From positions 39,911,979-39,975,978 of the forward strand of contig OX421963.1 in NCBI GenBank assembly GCA_949128115.1: a stretch of 64,000 nucleotides of DNA, given 5' to 3'. Under the pieces are notes generated by a model. It saw only the letters and a program-made list of their open reading frames with translations. It made no database searches and was not told where the DNA came from. Each line of letters begins with the position of its first letter. Within the stretch, counting starts at the first letter, position 1. Below are positions 36,269-48,403 of the stretch, piece after piece. Both the position numbers and the translations under genes were made by a program. Origin of the DNA: Anaspis maculata (taxonomy: Eukaryota > Arthropoda > Insecta > Coleoptera > Scraptiidae).

Positions 36269-37109
36269 TAGGGTTGCCAGATTTTTTTGAATCATATATA
36301 TGAGACACCTGAGAAATATATATGAGATTAGCAAAAAATATATGAGGTCAATTTTTTTTTTATGACTATCCAGATCCACATCACAATAAACATTCCGAAA
36401 AAAAGACAAATAAAAAATAAACAATTTGAAAATCTGATGAAATTTAATAAAGTCCTAATAAGTTAGTTGCTAATGCCTATAGCCCATTCTCATTCACCTG
36501 GGGTCCTCGCAGGTTCACCTATATTGGCGCCATCGCCAACCCCAACCCCAACAAGCCCGATCGATAAAGCGCTCCCGGTTAAACAACTAATTAAACCAGT
36601 GAGCTTGTATACTTGAAGACCTGCGCACGAGCTGCGAGCAAAAGGGAACCGCCTATATGAGAAGCTATACTAACTATCTACCTCTATTAGTAACATTTAA
36701 CAGTCGCTCATCTTTGAAAAAGTAGGTAGGTAATCTGAATGGATTTAACGATAAAATACTCTTTTTATCAAGTTAAGAAAAATAACTTCGTTGAGGGCAA
36801 TAATTCCGACCCTTCTTTTTAGAACATAATAAACACAGAACTAAGTACCTACAGACATATTCAAAAATATTTTACAGCTGCAGCTGCCGACTTTCAGTAG
36901 CTTTTTTGCTGATGCCTTTTCCTGGACATCCGTCCATTATGGTCTCATGATGAAAAAAATTCTCTCAACTTGAGAAAGAATATAACATTCCAGTTGAGGA
37001 ATGTTATACTTGAATTGCAGCGCCAAAATTCAAAAAAATATAATAAAATTTAACAGTTATATGTCTGAAACAGCTAATAGCTCAAAATATATGAGATCTG
37101 GCAACCCTA
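36269..37109. mobile_element. hAT-type MITE, 841 bp, with 8-bp target duplication
   Basis: Terminal repeats TAGGGTTGCCAGAT and ATCTGGCAACCCTA are flanked on each side by TTCAGAAC (36261-36268 and 37110-37117). An 8-bp duplication and this terminus are typical of hAT elements. The subterminal DNA repeats ATATATGAGA several times. No transposase is inside, so it is non-autonomous. Confidence 0.92.
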
Positions 37110-37439
37110 TTCAGAACGCATACAAATTGCAAACACAGACACGAAATTTAATTTGAGTGAGTAGAACTGAAGTGAGGTGAGGATATCTAAAGCCGCATCC
37201 ACATATAGAGGCCAGAGGGCAGGCACCTAGAGGCTAGCGGGCACATAGAGGTTACTGTAGTTGTACTGCAAGGGGCAATAAGCCGATCTTACCACGAACG
37301 TTACACAGAATTGTCTATGCACAGAATTAGTGCGGACTAGCAAGTGACACGTGAGCTGCCGGCCCGACGCACCAACCGTCAATAGCTGTTTCTTAGCCGC
37401 TAAAATTTTGCATTTCGCAGCGGCAGTTTCCACTATATT

Positions 37440-37735
37440 AGTTGTGTTGTTTCCTGCCGAATTTGGTTTAGATCCACAGTATAAATTTTGAATAATTATA
37501 TGGCAGAGTTTTAAACGTTGACATTTTTTATTATTTAACAAGACAGATAGAGAAAGACTTTTAAAGCCCGATTCATATTACGGCGAAATGCGAATCTTTC
37601 AAATGACATAATTATGCAAGTCAAGTTCCGTAAGAAATAGTTTCTGTCACTTTCTGATAGCGACAACTGCTGTTTGACAGATGTCAGCCAAAAACCAATG
37701 GGTTCTGGGCTTATTTGAAGGTAAAAAAATCCGTG
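37440..37735 (+). repeat. Second copy of the 19990-20375 repeat
   Basis: It shares TTTCCTGCCGAATTT, GTTGACATTTTTTATTATTT, TGCAAGTCAAGTTCCGTAAG and TGACAGATGTCAGCCAAAAA with the copy in S1P intron 1. The (AC)n tail is absent. No protein is encoded on either strand. Confidence 0.5.
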
Positions 37736-37804
37736 AGGTAAAACCATGTCTGCATCTCTGTGGTCTGCATTAGGTACTATATTCAAGCGTTGGTTATACA
37801 TATA

Positions 37805-38725
37805 CAGGTGTCCGTTTTTCGAGGCTAAGCATGGGTATCTCGCTTATCTTTAGAGATACAGAGTCGGTTAAATTAGAAAAAAGTTGCGAATTTTCATGAC
37901 GATCAATGATCCAAAGAGATATTTGACTGGTCAGTTTTATTTTTCGAGATATCAAGAAAAAACAAATTTGTAATTTTTGTTTTAATTTTTTATTTGAAAA
38001 ACGGGTGAAGGTAGCCTTTTCTAATTAAGACATTGTGCAGGCACTTTTCCAAGGGGAATTCACTGTTGCCAAAATCTTCATTCTAGCTTTCAAAACAACC
38101 GAGATATGACATTCAACTTTTTTTTTCTCTTATGGGCGCCATATTGGATTTTGACATTTTTGAATACAATTTTTTTTTTTGGTTACAACGATGTGTCACA
38201 TGCCACTGTTGAATTCATGCTTTTGAGCAAAAAATTATTTTTTTATTTTTCAAAGAGTGCTTTGGAAACAAAATCAGCACCGACAATAAAAAAAAACGTA
38301 AATGTTGAACATTTATTCAACAGTGACATGTGGCACATCGTTGTAACCAGAAAAGAATACCGTATTCAAAAATATTAAAATCCAATATAGCGCCCATTAC
38401 AAAAAAAAAGTTGAATGTCGTATCTCGGTTGCCTTGAAAGCTAGAATAAAGATTCTGGCAGCTTTGAATTTCCCTTGAAAAAGTGCCCTGACAATGTCTA
38501 GATTAGAAAGGCCACCTTCAACCGATTTTTGAATAAAAAATGAAAAAAAAATTCAAGTTCCTGTTTTTTCACGATATCTCAAAAACAAAAATCGATACGT
38601 CAAATTTCTTTTTGGATCATTGATCGTCATGGAAATGCGCAACTTTTTCCTAATTTAACCGCGACTTTGTATCTCGATACGATAAGCGAGATACCCATGC
38701 TTAGCCTCGAAAAACGGACACCCTG
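37805..38725. mobile_element. Palindromic element, CAGGGTGTCCG family, copy 2
   Basis: CAGGTGTCCGTTTTTCGAGG to CCTCGAAAAACGGACACCCTG, with TA on both sides. It is the cleanest full copy for comparison: 921 bp, axis near 38260. The central block CACATGCCACTGTTGAATTC faces TTCAACAGTGACATGTGGCA. Confidence 0.9.
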
Positions 38726-38845
38726 TACACACATCATCGAAAAACGTCTAAATTTGTAACTTCGTTTGTAACTTTTAGGCCGACAATGTTTTTGTTTGAA
38801 GGAGGACTGTGGGTGAAATTTTGTGTCAATTTTAAAATTTATATA

Positions 38846-40694
38846 AACTGCTCGTCAAAAGTTAAGCATAGAGCAAAATTTGCTCCCATTTCAAGCATGG
38901 ATATATTGGGCAAAAAATATCCAATTTGAAAAAAGTTTATGGTGGCTGGTAAAACTTTTCTTCAGCTGCAAAACGCTATGTCAACTTACGACACTATTGA
39001 CTTTGTCCATGATATACAGGATGCCAAAGAAGGAGTGTCAAAAGTGTTAATTTTTGAAGTCGTGGAACTTTTTTGGAAGAAATTCCGGATTTTTTTTCTC
39101 TTGAGTTTTAGAAAGCGGATATCAATATCTCGAAACGGTTTTTGACTTCTGATCGTATTTTGTTTTTTCAAAGAGTTCTTGATTTTTTTGTGAAATTTAG
39201 ATTTCTTGATGCAGAATTTGCTAGAGCAGTTGCTTTTTCTTGAAAATTCACAGAAACGTACACAGTGCTGGATGAATTATACCATGAGAAAATTGACCTC
39301 ATGGACTTCCTGAAGAGGTCATCTTCTGGACCTCTTCAGGGGAGATGCCCAATGACGCATGCTGCGATATCACTTTGACACTTATTGAACCCAGCATGGA
39401 TAAAAATGCAACACTTGTAACCATACGTTGCATCAAAATTACCGTGGTTACCAATTAGTCCCATCATGGGTGATTTTGTTACTGCCCAAGTCACTGGAAA
39501 TTTTCAAAAGTGATATCTCCTAGACGAGTAAAGATAGAGCCATAATTCTTTTTTTTGATTTCAATCGGACACATTATTGGTCATTCGAGCATGATGTGCA
39601 AAATTTTCACGTTCATACTTTTTCAGTGGTGGGGGGTAATTTTGACGTTTGTCATGTCAGAATTTTTTTCTTGTACTTGTCATCATTGAAATGTCAACAT
39701 GAATGTATACTGTCAGTTTCAGCTGATGAATTTCAAGTTTGCGTTCAGTGTTTTTCTTCCTCAAAGTCCAGATTTCCTGAGAAAACCTTTGTTGGTATTT
39801 TGTTTCCACTACTGATGTGGAAGTGGTAGATTACATTCATGTTGACATTTCAATGATGACAAGTACAAGAAAAAAAATTCTGACAAGACAAACGTCAAAA
39901 TTACCCCCCACCACTGAAAAAGTATGAACGTGAAAATTTTGCACATCATGCTCGAATGACCAATAATGTGTCCGATTGAAATCAAAAAAAGAATTATGGC
40001 TCTATCTTTACTCGTCTAGGAGATATCACTGTTGAAAATTTCTAGTGACTTGGGCAGTAACAAAATCACCCATGATGGGACTACTTGGTAACCATGGTAA
40101 TTTTGATGCAACGTATGGTAACAAGTCTTGCATTTTTATCCATGCTGGGTTCAATAAGTGTCAAAGTGATGTCGCAGCATGCTTCATTGGGCATCTCCCC
40201 TGAAGAGGTCCAGAAGATTACCTCTTCTGGAGGTCCATGAGGTCAATTTTCTGATGGTATAATTCATCCAGCAACTATGTACGTTTCTGTGAATTTTCAA
40301 GAAAAAGCAACTGCTCTAGCAAATTCTGCATCAAAAAATCTAAATTTCACAAAAAACTCAAGAACTCTTTGAAAAAACAAAATACGATCAAAAGTCAAAA
40401 ATTGTTTCGAGATAATGATATCCGCTTCCTAAAACTCAAGAGAAAAAAAATCCGGAATTTTTTCTAAAAAAGTTCCACGACTTCAAAAATTAACACTTTT
40501 GACACTTCTTCCTTTGGCATCCTGTGTATCATAGACAAAGTCAATGGTGCCGTAAGTCGACACAGCGTCTTGTAGCTGAAGAACAGCTCTACTGGACACC
40601 ATACATTTTTTTCAATTGGATATCTTTCTTCAAAGAAATCTTTGCTTGAAATTGAAGCAAATTTTGGTCTATGCTTAACTTTTGACGAGCAGTT
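38846..40694. mobile_element. TA-flanked palindromic element, 1849 bp
   Basis: The ends AACTGCTCGTCAAAAGTTAA and TTAACTTTTGACGAGCAGTT are flanked by TA. The arms of about 920 bp meet near 39800, where CCACTACTGATGTGGAAGTGG forms the axis. It is one of the most symmetrical units in the window. The terminus and TA duplication suggest a Tc1-like origin; no transposase remains. Confidence 0.85.
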
Positions 40695-41015
40695 TAGCTG
40701 CCGGATGGCTTTAGTTGATTTTTAGTCAAAATCGCATCGAAAAATTCCAAGCCGTTACGAAGTTATCGTAAATTTTGTGGGCTGATTATGACGTCATACT
40801 GCGCACCGGAAAGGACAGGTCGGCAGGCCAAGACACCAACAATACAGGTTTCCTAAATTGAGCGTCTCTTTCTGGCCCGTGACGTCACGTTCGATTGCAC
40901 AGTAAATCGTCGCAGTCATAGTGTGCCAACATTGCCCCGATTCCGTAAGCCGAACGTGTGTTTTGATCATTTGATGGTGTTATTATTGGTATTTATACAG
41001 TTTTTACAAGTAGTT

Positions 41016-41080
41016 ATGGTAAATAAATGTTGTGTGCCACTATGCAAGTCCACAAGTTATACAGTGATGGCCATAATACC
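41016..41080 (+). pseudogene. Truncated THAP-type zinc finger start
   Basis: The ATG at 41016 gives MVNKCCVPLCKSTSYTV, which matches the start of THAP domains (M-x-x-x-C-x-V-x-x-C-x-S). The FP motif and the second Cys/His pair do not follow in frame. It sits in the unique centre of the foldback element at 38797-41618, where a P-superfamily element would keep its first exon. I infer a deleted THAP-transposase element. Confidence 0.45.
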
Positions 41081-41905
41081 TACACCATTAAAAGTATTAA
41101 AACTGGGACTTGGAACACGCACTTATCTGTGCTTTCTGGGCACGTCCATATATCGTTGATATATATACATTACAAAAATATAGTTGTATCCGCGCATCAA
41201 ATGCCTCTCTGGTAAATTCTTCTATGCGAAATATTCATTGAGAAGTTCGTTATATTTTTAGCGACTTTCCCAGCATGGTTGGCTTTAGAATTCAAAAAAT
41301 AAAACACACTTTCAACACGGCGGAGCAATGTAAATACAAATGGCGCGATCACTCATGGCACACTGTGCCCAGAACGTGCCGAAAACAGCTGCGCGGAATC
41401 GCGGATTCTCCATCTCTCTTTTGAGGAAACCTGTTGGCCTGCCGACCTGTCCTTTCCTGTGCGCAGTATGACATCATAATCAGCCCACAAAATTTACGAT
41501 AACTTCGTAAGGGCTTGGAATTTTTTGATGCGATTTTGACTAAAAATCAACTCAAGCCATCCCGCAGCTATATAAATTTTAAAATTGACACAAAATTTTA
41601 CCCACAGTCCCCTTTCAATGATTACTTATGAAAGTTACGTGTTCCTACTACCGCATTTGTTCCTAGTACCGCAGTTTCATGTTAATCAGATTAATTGCGA
41701 TTGCAAACAGGTAAGTTTCATAAGTAATCATTAATATCAAACTTCCCAACCAGATTTCCTAAATCGAATATTTGTTTTTTTTTTCAAACAGTTCAGATTT
41801 TCATTTCGGCAGCTTGTAGAAAAACTACGGGTTATATTATAAATTTTTTTTTATAAAAATCGTACAGCTTAAGTTGAGGTTTGAAAATGAACAAACAAAA
41901 GAAAT

Positions 41906-43074
41906 CTAGTCTGAAGGAAATCCCCAAACTTTGAGGCTTCCTGCGTCCCTTTTTCTATCGTAACTGTCCTTATCATCACATGCGTATGCCAAGAAGTACA
42001 TGGATGGGTGCCAGGCCACGGTGAATGTAGCAGCTTCAACAGAAATGTCCGCTATCTTGTCTCCAGTTTCAACAAATCCAATGTCTATGATTAAATCTTC
42101 AGAGGCAGAAGCTAAAAGTTGTCCATCATAACTGAATGATATGGTCCTCACAGGCCAGTCCATTCTAGAAAAAAAAAACAATCTGAATGGCATCATCCAA
42201 AAGCAAAATCTCTAATGAAGCAAGAACATGCAATTTTTGTTATGTAACAGTCAAACAGCTGAAAAAGAGCTTGAGGAATTTACCTTGTGAACACACGCTG
42301 ACAGGCAAGTTCATTGATATCCCACAGGGAAACCAACGCATCAGCGCTTCCTGTGGCAAAATATTTTCCTGTAGGATCAAACTCAATGCATATGCACGTA
42401 CCAGGATGCGCTTTAAGAATATGCTGCCTTTTTAGTTCTGGATAGCTTAAAATGTGAACACATCCTTGTCCATTTGTCAAGAAAAACAAATCGCTAGTGT
42501 TGTTCCATGAAATCTCGTTCACTTCAAAGTTGAATTGCTCCTCAGCTTCAATTTTGTGAGTCCTGGCGTCGATGAATGTAACCAAATCCTCTTTGTTGCC
42601 GACAGCTATAGCATTCCCATTTGGGGACCAAGTGATGTTAATGTTTTCGCCCTTCGTATTGATGGTGGCTACGCATTTTTGAACTCTCGTGTCCCATATC
42701 CGCACCGACTTGTCCCCACTGGCCGTGCTCAACAGGTCGGGGTGGGATTGATGCCAACAAAGTTGATCGACTGAGCCTCCGTGGCCTTTGAACGTCACTT
42801 CTTTATTCTGAAATTGATTAAACGTATTTTCACTGTCAAATAATGATAGAAATCCAGCAAAGTAGTTGGTACTTTTCTGTATACTTACAAGTCTGTCACG
42901 GTCAAGGGTGTAAATACAGACACACTTATCAAAAGAGCCAGAGGCAAGACGCTTTCCATCACAGCTCCAGCCTACAGAGTGAACTTTTGACGAGTGTCCA
43001 AGGTATTCTTTGATTTTGCTGTGGGTTTTGAAATAGGCCTGTAATTCTTCGATTTTCTCTTGGTGGTGGTACAT
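41906..43074 (-). CDS. THOC3: THO complex subunit 3 (THOC3/TEX1), WD40 protein
   Basis: THOC3 is a WD40-propeller subunit of THO/TREX, which couples transcription and splicing to mRNA export in the nucleus. Exons on the minus strand: 43074-42889, 42807-42284, 42164-41906. The first ATG in good frame is at 43074 (MYHHQEKIEELQAYFKTHSK). The 81-bp intron 42888-42808 (GTAAGT...TTTCAG) has no stop and keeps frame, so a naive ORF carries 27 extra residues; splicing restores DRDRL-NKEVTFKGHGG. Family blocks: GHSSKVHSVGWSCDGKRLASGSFDK, HGGSVDQLCWHQSHPDL, NTKGENINITWSPNG, EEQFNFEVNEISWNN, FDPTGKYFATGSADALVSLWD, LASASEDLIIDI and YACDDKD. The predicted protein is about 322 residues (human 351). The phase across intron 2 (ACA AG|A ATG) gives the expected R-M-D-W-P-V-R. 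Confidence 0.96.
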
Positions 43075-43997
43075 TATAACCTCAAAACCGGCGTACTTGC
43101 ACGTTGTCAATATTTATCAAGATTATGATCTAACGTGAGGCACCTGCAAATAAATAATCAGTTTTTAAGTAATCGCTTCGTTTTGTACTTCTACAGCAAT
43201 TTTTTTCAAGTTGATTACGATGACGGTGACGGCGAGACGGCGACAAATTGACAGTTCAATATAAACAATTTGGGGATTTTCATTTTGCCATCTGTCACTT
43301 CATCATCAGCATGACAACACATACTTAAATAGCTATACCGCTCATGAACCTATTGCGCATTCTGCTGCGCCGCGTAATAAAAGGAGTTAGAGAATGACGC
43401 CATCTTGATGGTTAATTTCCAGTGTATCTCAAAATACCGAGCTATATAGCTACCACAAAATATCCTAAGGCCCGTGAAACTGATCAAACCTTCTGCAATT
43501 TTACAATAGCGATCCAGTTTTCTCAAGTACCATCACGTAAGTGTATTTAGTTTTCTTGAAATTACGAAATACTCACATCGAGTTGGATGGTTGGGAGTCA
43601 CTGTACTCTAAGTAAACGAAACGTCAAGTGACAGCTTTTTGACAGTGTAAATAAACATCACGTAGTTAACCGAACTTTTGGATGCTGGAATGATCGCACA
43701 CCTTTTCTTCACCTGTTGATTCCCACTTGATGTTATTAGTGTTGATTCCACGTACTTTGAGGGAGAAATAAAATGATGTCGTGCTTAGTCAAGTGGCCAA
43801 CTAGCGAAGTGGTGCCAGTCCACACCACCCAAAGTCCCTAAATAACCATCAAGATGGCGGCGCCCATAATTACAGGTGTCGGACGTCTCTCTTGCGCGGT
43901 ATAGCTATTTAAGTATGTGCATGACAATGACCAAGGAATGTCAAAACGCTGCGCATCTCATAACCTCAAATTTGATCTGAGTGAGTGTTGTTGGTGT
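43075..43997. promoter_or_regulatory. THOC3 side of the THOC3/NOSIP divergent intergenic region
   Basis: THOC3 and NOSIP are transcribed away from each other. This 0.9-kb segment lies between the THOC3 start and the giant palindrome and contains no ORF of note. It presumably holds THOC3 promoter sequence and possibly the ancestral shared promoter. No TATA box or other motif is convincing. Confidence 0.4.
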
Positions 43998-43999
43998 TA

Positions 44000-46900
44000 G
44001 GCGCGGGCAGCTAACTGTCAAAGATAGGCAACCAGTGTGTTTGGTGGACCAACAAATGGAATTTAGCATTGTGCAGCATAGCAAGCGAGTGCCTTTCTTG
44101 CGTTTTCTCACCAGAAGGGCGATGTCAGGACGAAAGGGCACTATTTTTGTATACTCTAGGATCTTACGCAGATAATTCCGAGAAAAGAAAACGGGCCGAA
44201 AGCATCCTTTTTACGTATTCCATTGAAAAAGACCAATGTGATGTCTACACCACCTCAAAATGTTACCCATGATTTTTGCAAAACCCAAGAAGGACCCGAG
44301 TGTTGGAATGTAAGCAACGTTAGCTCTTTCCTTAGAGTTTCACACGAGGTAGGTGAAAATTTTACAAAAAAATTTGTGTGGGAGCTATGGGTGGCATCGA
44401 ACATCAATGACATAATGCTCGGTTCATCATCTATCCAGTTTATTTTGTGAAACCATCTCAAGTTATCGTTTTTTCAGGCAAGTCAAGCAAACTACAAGCC
44501 AACTTGGAAGTTGTGGGCTTGAGCACCATACAGTTTTCCAAGGATCGAACGCCTGTATACTATAGACACCCAACTTTACAGACTCACTTCGGACTCCGAG
44601 TCTGACTCCTTACTATGAAATCTTTGAACCACAATTGTGCTATTTTATTCTAATACCTACCACTCCACTGCAGCTCAGGTTATCTTTTTCTTGAGTTTAA
44701 CATGATGTGCGTGAACACTTTATCAACAAATATGTGTAAAAGCTATGGATGGAATCGAACACATAATTATGCTTGGTTTATCATCACAGGTCATTTTGTG
44801 AAATCATCTCAGGCTATCTTTTTTCAGGGTAAATCAAGCAAACTTCAAGCTAACTTGGAGGTTGTAGGCACTGATTGTGGTCTTCCAAGAAATAAATTAA
44901 TGACACTCAACATTTCCGGACTTATCTCAGACTCCTACGGCAAAACCTAAGGAACATCAAAAGTTTGTGCTAAAATTTTAAGATTAACCACTGATCTATC
45001 ATAAGCTTTATTCATACAAGGAAACAAGTGAAGCCTAAAGAAAATTAATCCTGAGAGGATTACACAAAATGAACTGAGATGATGAACCGAGTGAGTGTTC
45101 GGTTCCACTCATAGCAGTCATATCTCTCACACTTGATAGTTCTATTTATCTATTTCCACCCACTTTATGTTGAACTCCAAGAGAAGAGCTAACTTGATCT
45201 ACAGTGGGGCGGTGTTAGGATAAAATAGCACAATTGTGGTTCAGAGATTTTATAGTAAGTAGTCAGACTCGGAGTCCGAAGTGAGTCCGTAAAGTTGGGT
45301 GTCCATAGTATACAGGCGTTCGATCCTTGGAAAACTGTATGGTGCTCAAGCCCACAACTTCCAAGTTGGCTTGTAGTTTGCTTGACTTGCCTGAAAAAAC
45401 GGTAACTTGAGATGGTTTCACATAATAAACTGGATAGATGATGAACCGAGCATTATGTCATTGATGTTCGATGCCACCCATAGCTCCCACACAAAATTTT
45501 TTGTAAAATTTTCACCTACCTCGTGTGAAACTCTAAGGAAAGAGCTAACGTTGCTTACATTTCAACACTCAGGTCCTTCTTGGGTTTTGCAAAAATCATG
45601 GGTAACATTTTGAGGTGGTGTGGACATCACATTGGTCTTTTTCAATGGAATACGTAAAAAGGATGCTTTCGGCCCGTTTTCTTTTCTCGGAATTATCTGC
45701 GTAAGATCCTAGAGTATACAAAAATAGTGCCCTTTCGTCCTGACATCGCTCTTCTGGTGAGAAAATGGTGAGAAAACGCAAGAAAGGCACTCGCTTGCTA
45801 TGCTGCACAATGCTAAATTCCATTTGTTGGTCCACCAAACACACTGGTTGCCTATCTTTGACAGTTAGCTGCCCGCGCCTAGTTAACTGTCAAAGATAGG
45901 CAACCAGTGTGTTTGGTGGACCAACAAATGGAATTTAGCATTGTGCAGCATAGCAAGCGAGTGCCTTTCTTGCGTTTTCTCATCAGAAGAGCGATGTCAG
46001 GACGAAAGGGCACTATTTTTGTATACTCTAGGATCTTATGCAGATAATTCCGGAAAAAGAAAACGGGCCGAAAGCATCCTTTTTACGTATTCCATTGAAA
46101 AAGACCACTGTGATGTCTACACTACCTCAAAATGTTACCCATGATTTTTGCAAAACCCAAGAAGGACCTGAGTGTTGAAATGTAAGCAACGTTAGCTCTT
46201 TCCTTGGAGTTTCACACGAGGTAGGTGAAAATTTTATAAAAAATTTTATGTGGGAGCTATGAGTGGCATCGAACATCAATGACATAATGCTCGGTTCATC
46301 ATCTATCGAGTTTATTTTGTGAAACTATCTCAAGCTATTGTTTTTTCAGGCAAGTCAAGCAAACTACAAGCCAACTTGGAAGTTGTGGGCTTGAGTACCA
46401 TACAGTTTTTTAAGGATCGAACGCCTGTATAGACACCCAACTTTACGGACTCACTTCGGACTCCGAGTCGGACTCCCATGATAAAGCCTCTGAACCAGAA
46501 TTGTGCTATTTTATTCTAATACCTACCGCTCCACTGCAGCTCAGGTTATCTTTTTTCTTGGAGTTTAACGTGGGGTGCTTGAACACTTTATCAACAAATA
46601 TGTGTAAAAGCTATGGATGGAATCGAACACATAATTATGCTTGGTTTATCATCACAGGTCATTTTGTGAAATCATCTCAGGCCATCTTTTTTCAGGGCAA
46701 ATCAAGTTAGAGGGCAAACTTCAAGCTAACTTGGAGGTTGTAGGCACTGATTGTGGTCTTCCAAGAAATAAATTAATGACACCCAACATTTACGGACTTA
46801 TCTCAGACTCCTACGGCAAAACCTAAGGAACATCAAAAGTGTGAGCTAAAATTTCAAGATTAACCACAGATCTATCATAAGCTTTATTCACACTAGGAAA

Positions 46901-47756
46901 CAAGTGAAGCCTTAAAAAAATTAATCCTGAGAGGATTACACAAAATGAACTGAGATGATGAACCGAGTGAGTGTTCGGTTCCACTCATAGCAGTCATATA
47001 TCTCTCACACTTAATAGTTCTATGTTCTATTTATCTATTTCCACCCACTTTATGTTAAACTCCAAGAGAAGAGCTAGCTTGAGCTGCAATGGGGCGGTGT
47101 TAGGATGAAATATAGCACAATTGTGGTTCAGAGATTTTATAGTAAGGAGTCCGACTCGGAGTCCGAAGTGAGTCCGTAAAGTTGGGTGTCTATACAGGCG
47201 TTCGATCCTTGGAAAACTGTATGGTACTCAAGTCCACAACTTCCAAGTTGGCTTGTAGTTTGCTTGACTTGCCTGAAAAAACAATAGCTTGAGATAGTTT
47301 CACAAAATAAACTCGATAGATGATGAACCGAGCATTATGTCATTGATGTTCGATGCCACTCGTAGCTCCCACATAAAAATTTTTATAAAATTTTCACCTA
47401 CCTCGTGTGAAACTCCAAGGAAAGAGCTAACGTTGCTTACATTTCAACACTCAGGTCCTTCTTGGGTTTTGCAAAAATCATGGGTAACATTTTGAGGTAG
47501 TGTAGACATCACAGTGGTCTTTTTCAATGGAATACGAAAAAGGATGCTTTCGGCCCGTTTTCTTTTTCCGGAATTATCTGCATAAGATCCTAGAGTATAC
47601 AAAAATAGTGCCCTTTCGTCCTGACATCGCTCTTCTGATAAGAAAACGCAAGAAAGGCACTCGCTTCTCGCTTGCTATGCTGCACAATGCTAAATTCCAT
47701 TTGTTGGTCCACCAAACACACTGGTTGCCTATCTTTGACAGTTAGCTGCCCGCGCC
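44000..47756. repeat. Tandem duplicate of a 1.88-kb palindromic element (four inverted arms)
   Basis: Unit 1 (44000-45880) runs from GGCGCGGGCAGCTAACTGTC to GACAGTTAGCTGCCCGCGCC. Unit 2 (45883-47756) starts TTAACTGTCAAAGATAGG, missing the first 12 bp, and ends with the same GCCCGCGCC; TA flanks the whole. Each unit is a palindrome with arms of about 930 bp. Each arm holds two related modules (ATGGGTGGCATCGAACAT... and ATGGATGGAATCGAACAC...). Near the axis of each unit the two arms differ, and unit 2 shows the same differences as unit 1. That means the whole palindrome was duplicated rather than inserted twice. The last base lies 64 bp before the NOSIP ATG. Confidence 0.85.
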
Positions 47757-47820
47757 TAATTGTGGTAAAAACATACTTCGCTTTCCCCAAGTTTTCCCAC
47801 AGTTAATTGAACACAGAAAT

Positions 47821-48403
47821 ATGACAAGACACGCCAGAAATTGTACAGCAGGAGCTGTGTACACATACCATGAAAAGAAAAAAGACGCCCAGGCCTCGGG
47901 ATACGGAACAAATGCTCAAAGACTGGGCAAGGACTCTGTGAAGGACTTTGATTGCTGTTCCTTGTCTTTGCAGCCCTGCCGCAACCCCGTCATAACGTAA
48001 GTTTGATTTCAGCAAACCTTGAACATTTTAAATATACTTGTTATGCATTTATTCAATCTTCATTTCCAGGAAAGACGGTCACTTGTTCGATAAAGAAGTC
48101 ATTTTGCAGTACATGATCACAAAGAAAAACGAGTACAGCCGAAAACTCAAGGAATATGAAAGACTGAAGAAGAAAGAAGAGGACGACAGTTTGGATAAGA
48201 GCAATGCTGAAAGGAACACAAAAATCAGCCAATTTCTGAAGGGTGAAAGTAATATCGTCAGTAAAACAATGGACGGCTTCAAATCAAGCGAGCCCGGTAC
48301 TTCCTCGATCTCAAACATGGCCAGCGGCAAGGATAAAGAGTTACCCAGCTTCTGGGTTCCATCCATGACGCCTGCTGCTGAGAAGAGCAAAGTTCAAAAA
48401 CCT
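47821..48403 (+). CDS. NOSIP: Nitric oxide synthase-interacting protein homolog (NOSIP), 5' part
   Basis: NOSIP is a nuclear U-box-type E3 ligase that in mammals also binds NO synthases. Exon 1 (47821-47996) starts MTRHARNCTAGAVYTYHEKK, the hallmark N terminus, and continues through KDFDCCSLSLQPCRNPVIT, the first half of its split U-box. Exon 2 (48070-48403) gives KDGHLFDKEVILQYMITKKN, a Lys/Glu-rich coiled stretch, ISQFLKGESNIVS and LPSFWVPSMTP. The 73-bp intron falls within codon T59. At 48403 a donor (CCT|GTAAGA) follows 170 residues. The C-terminal half (CPMSGKPL and the second U-box part; human total 301) is not found anywhere to 64000, so intron 2 is over 15 kb and contains the giant transposon, or the gene is broken. 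Confidence 0.93.

Larger units (their letters stand above)
38797..41618. mobile_element. Foldback element with internal THAP start, split by a second palindrome
   Basis: The outer ends (GGAGGACTGTGGGTGAAATT, TTGTGTCAATTTTAAAATTT at 38797-38842; AAATTTTAAAATTGACACAA, ACCCACAGTCC at 41572-41618) are complementary. Inside, GCTGCCGGATGGCTTTAGTT to GGACAGGTCGGCAGGCCAA (40697-40832) faces 41425-41568. The unique centre of about 590 bp carries a THAP-like ORF start. The left arm is interrupted by the palindrome at 38846-40694. Confidence 0.7.

Noticed and set aside
43941..47790. Several 60-80-codon ORFs repeated in the giant palindrome
   Set aside because: They recur because the DNA is repeated four times; they have no domain, no consistent frame across arms and no start context.
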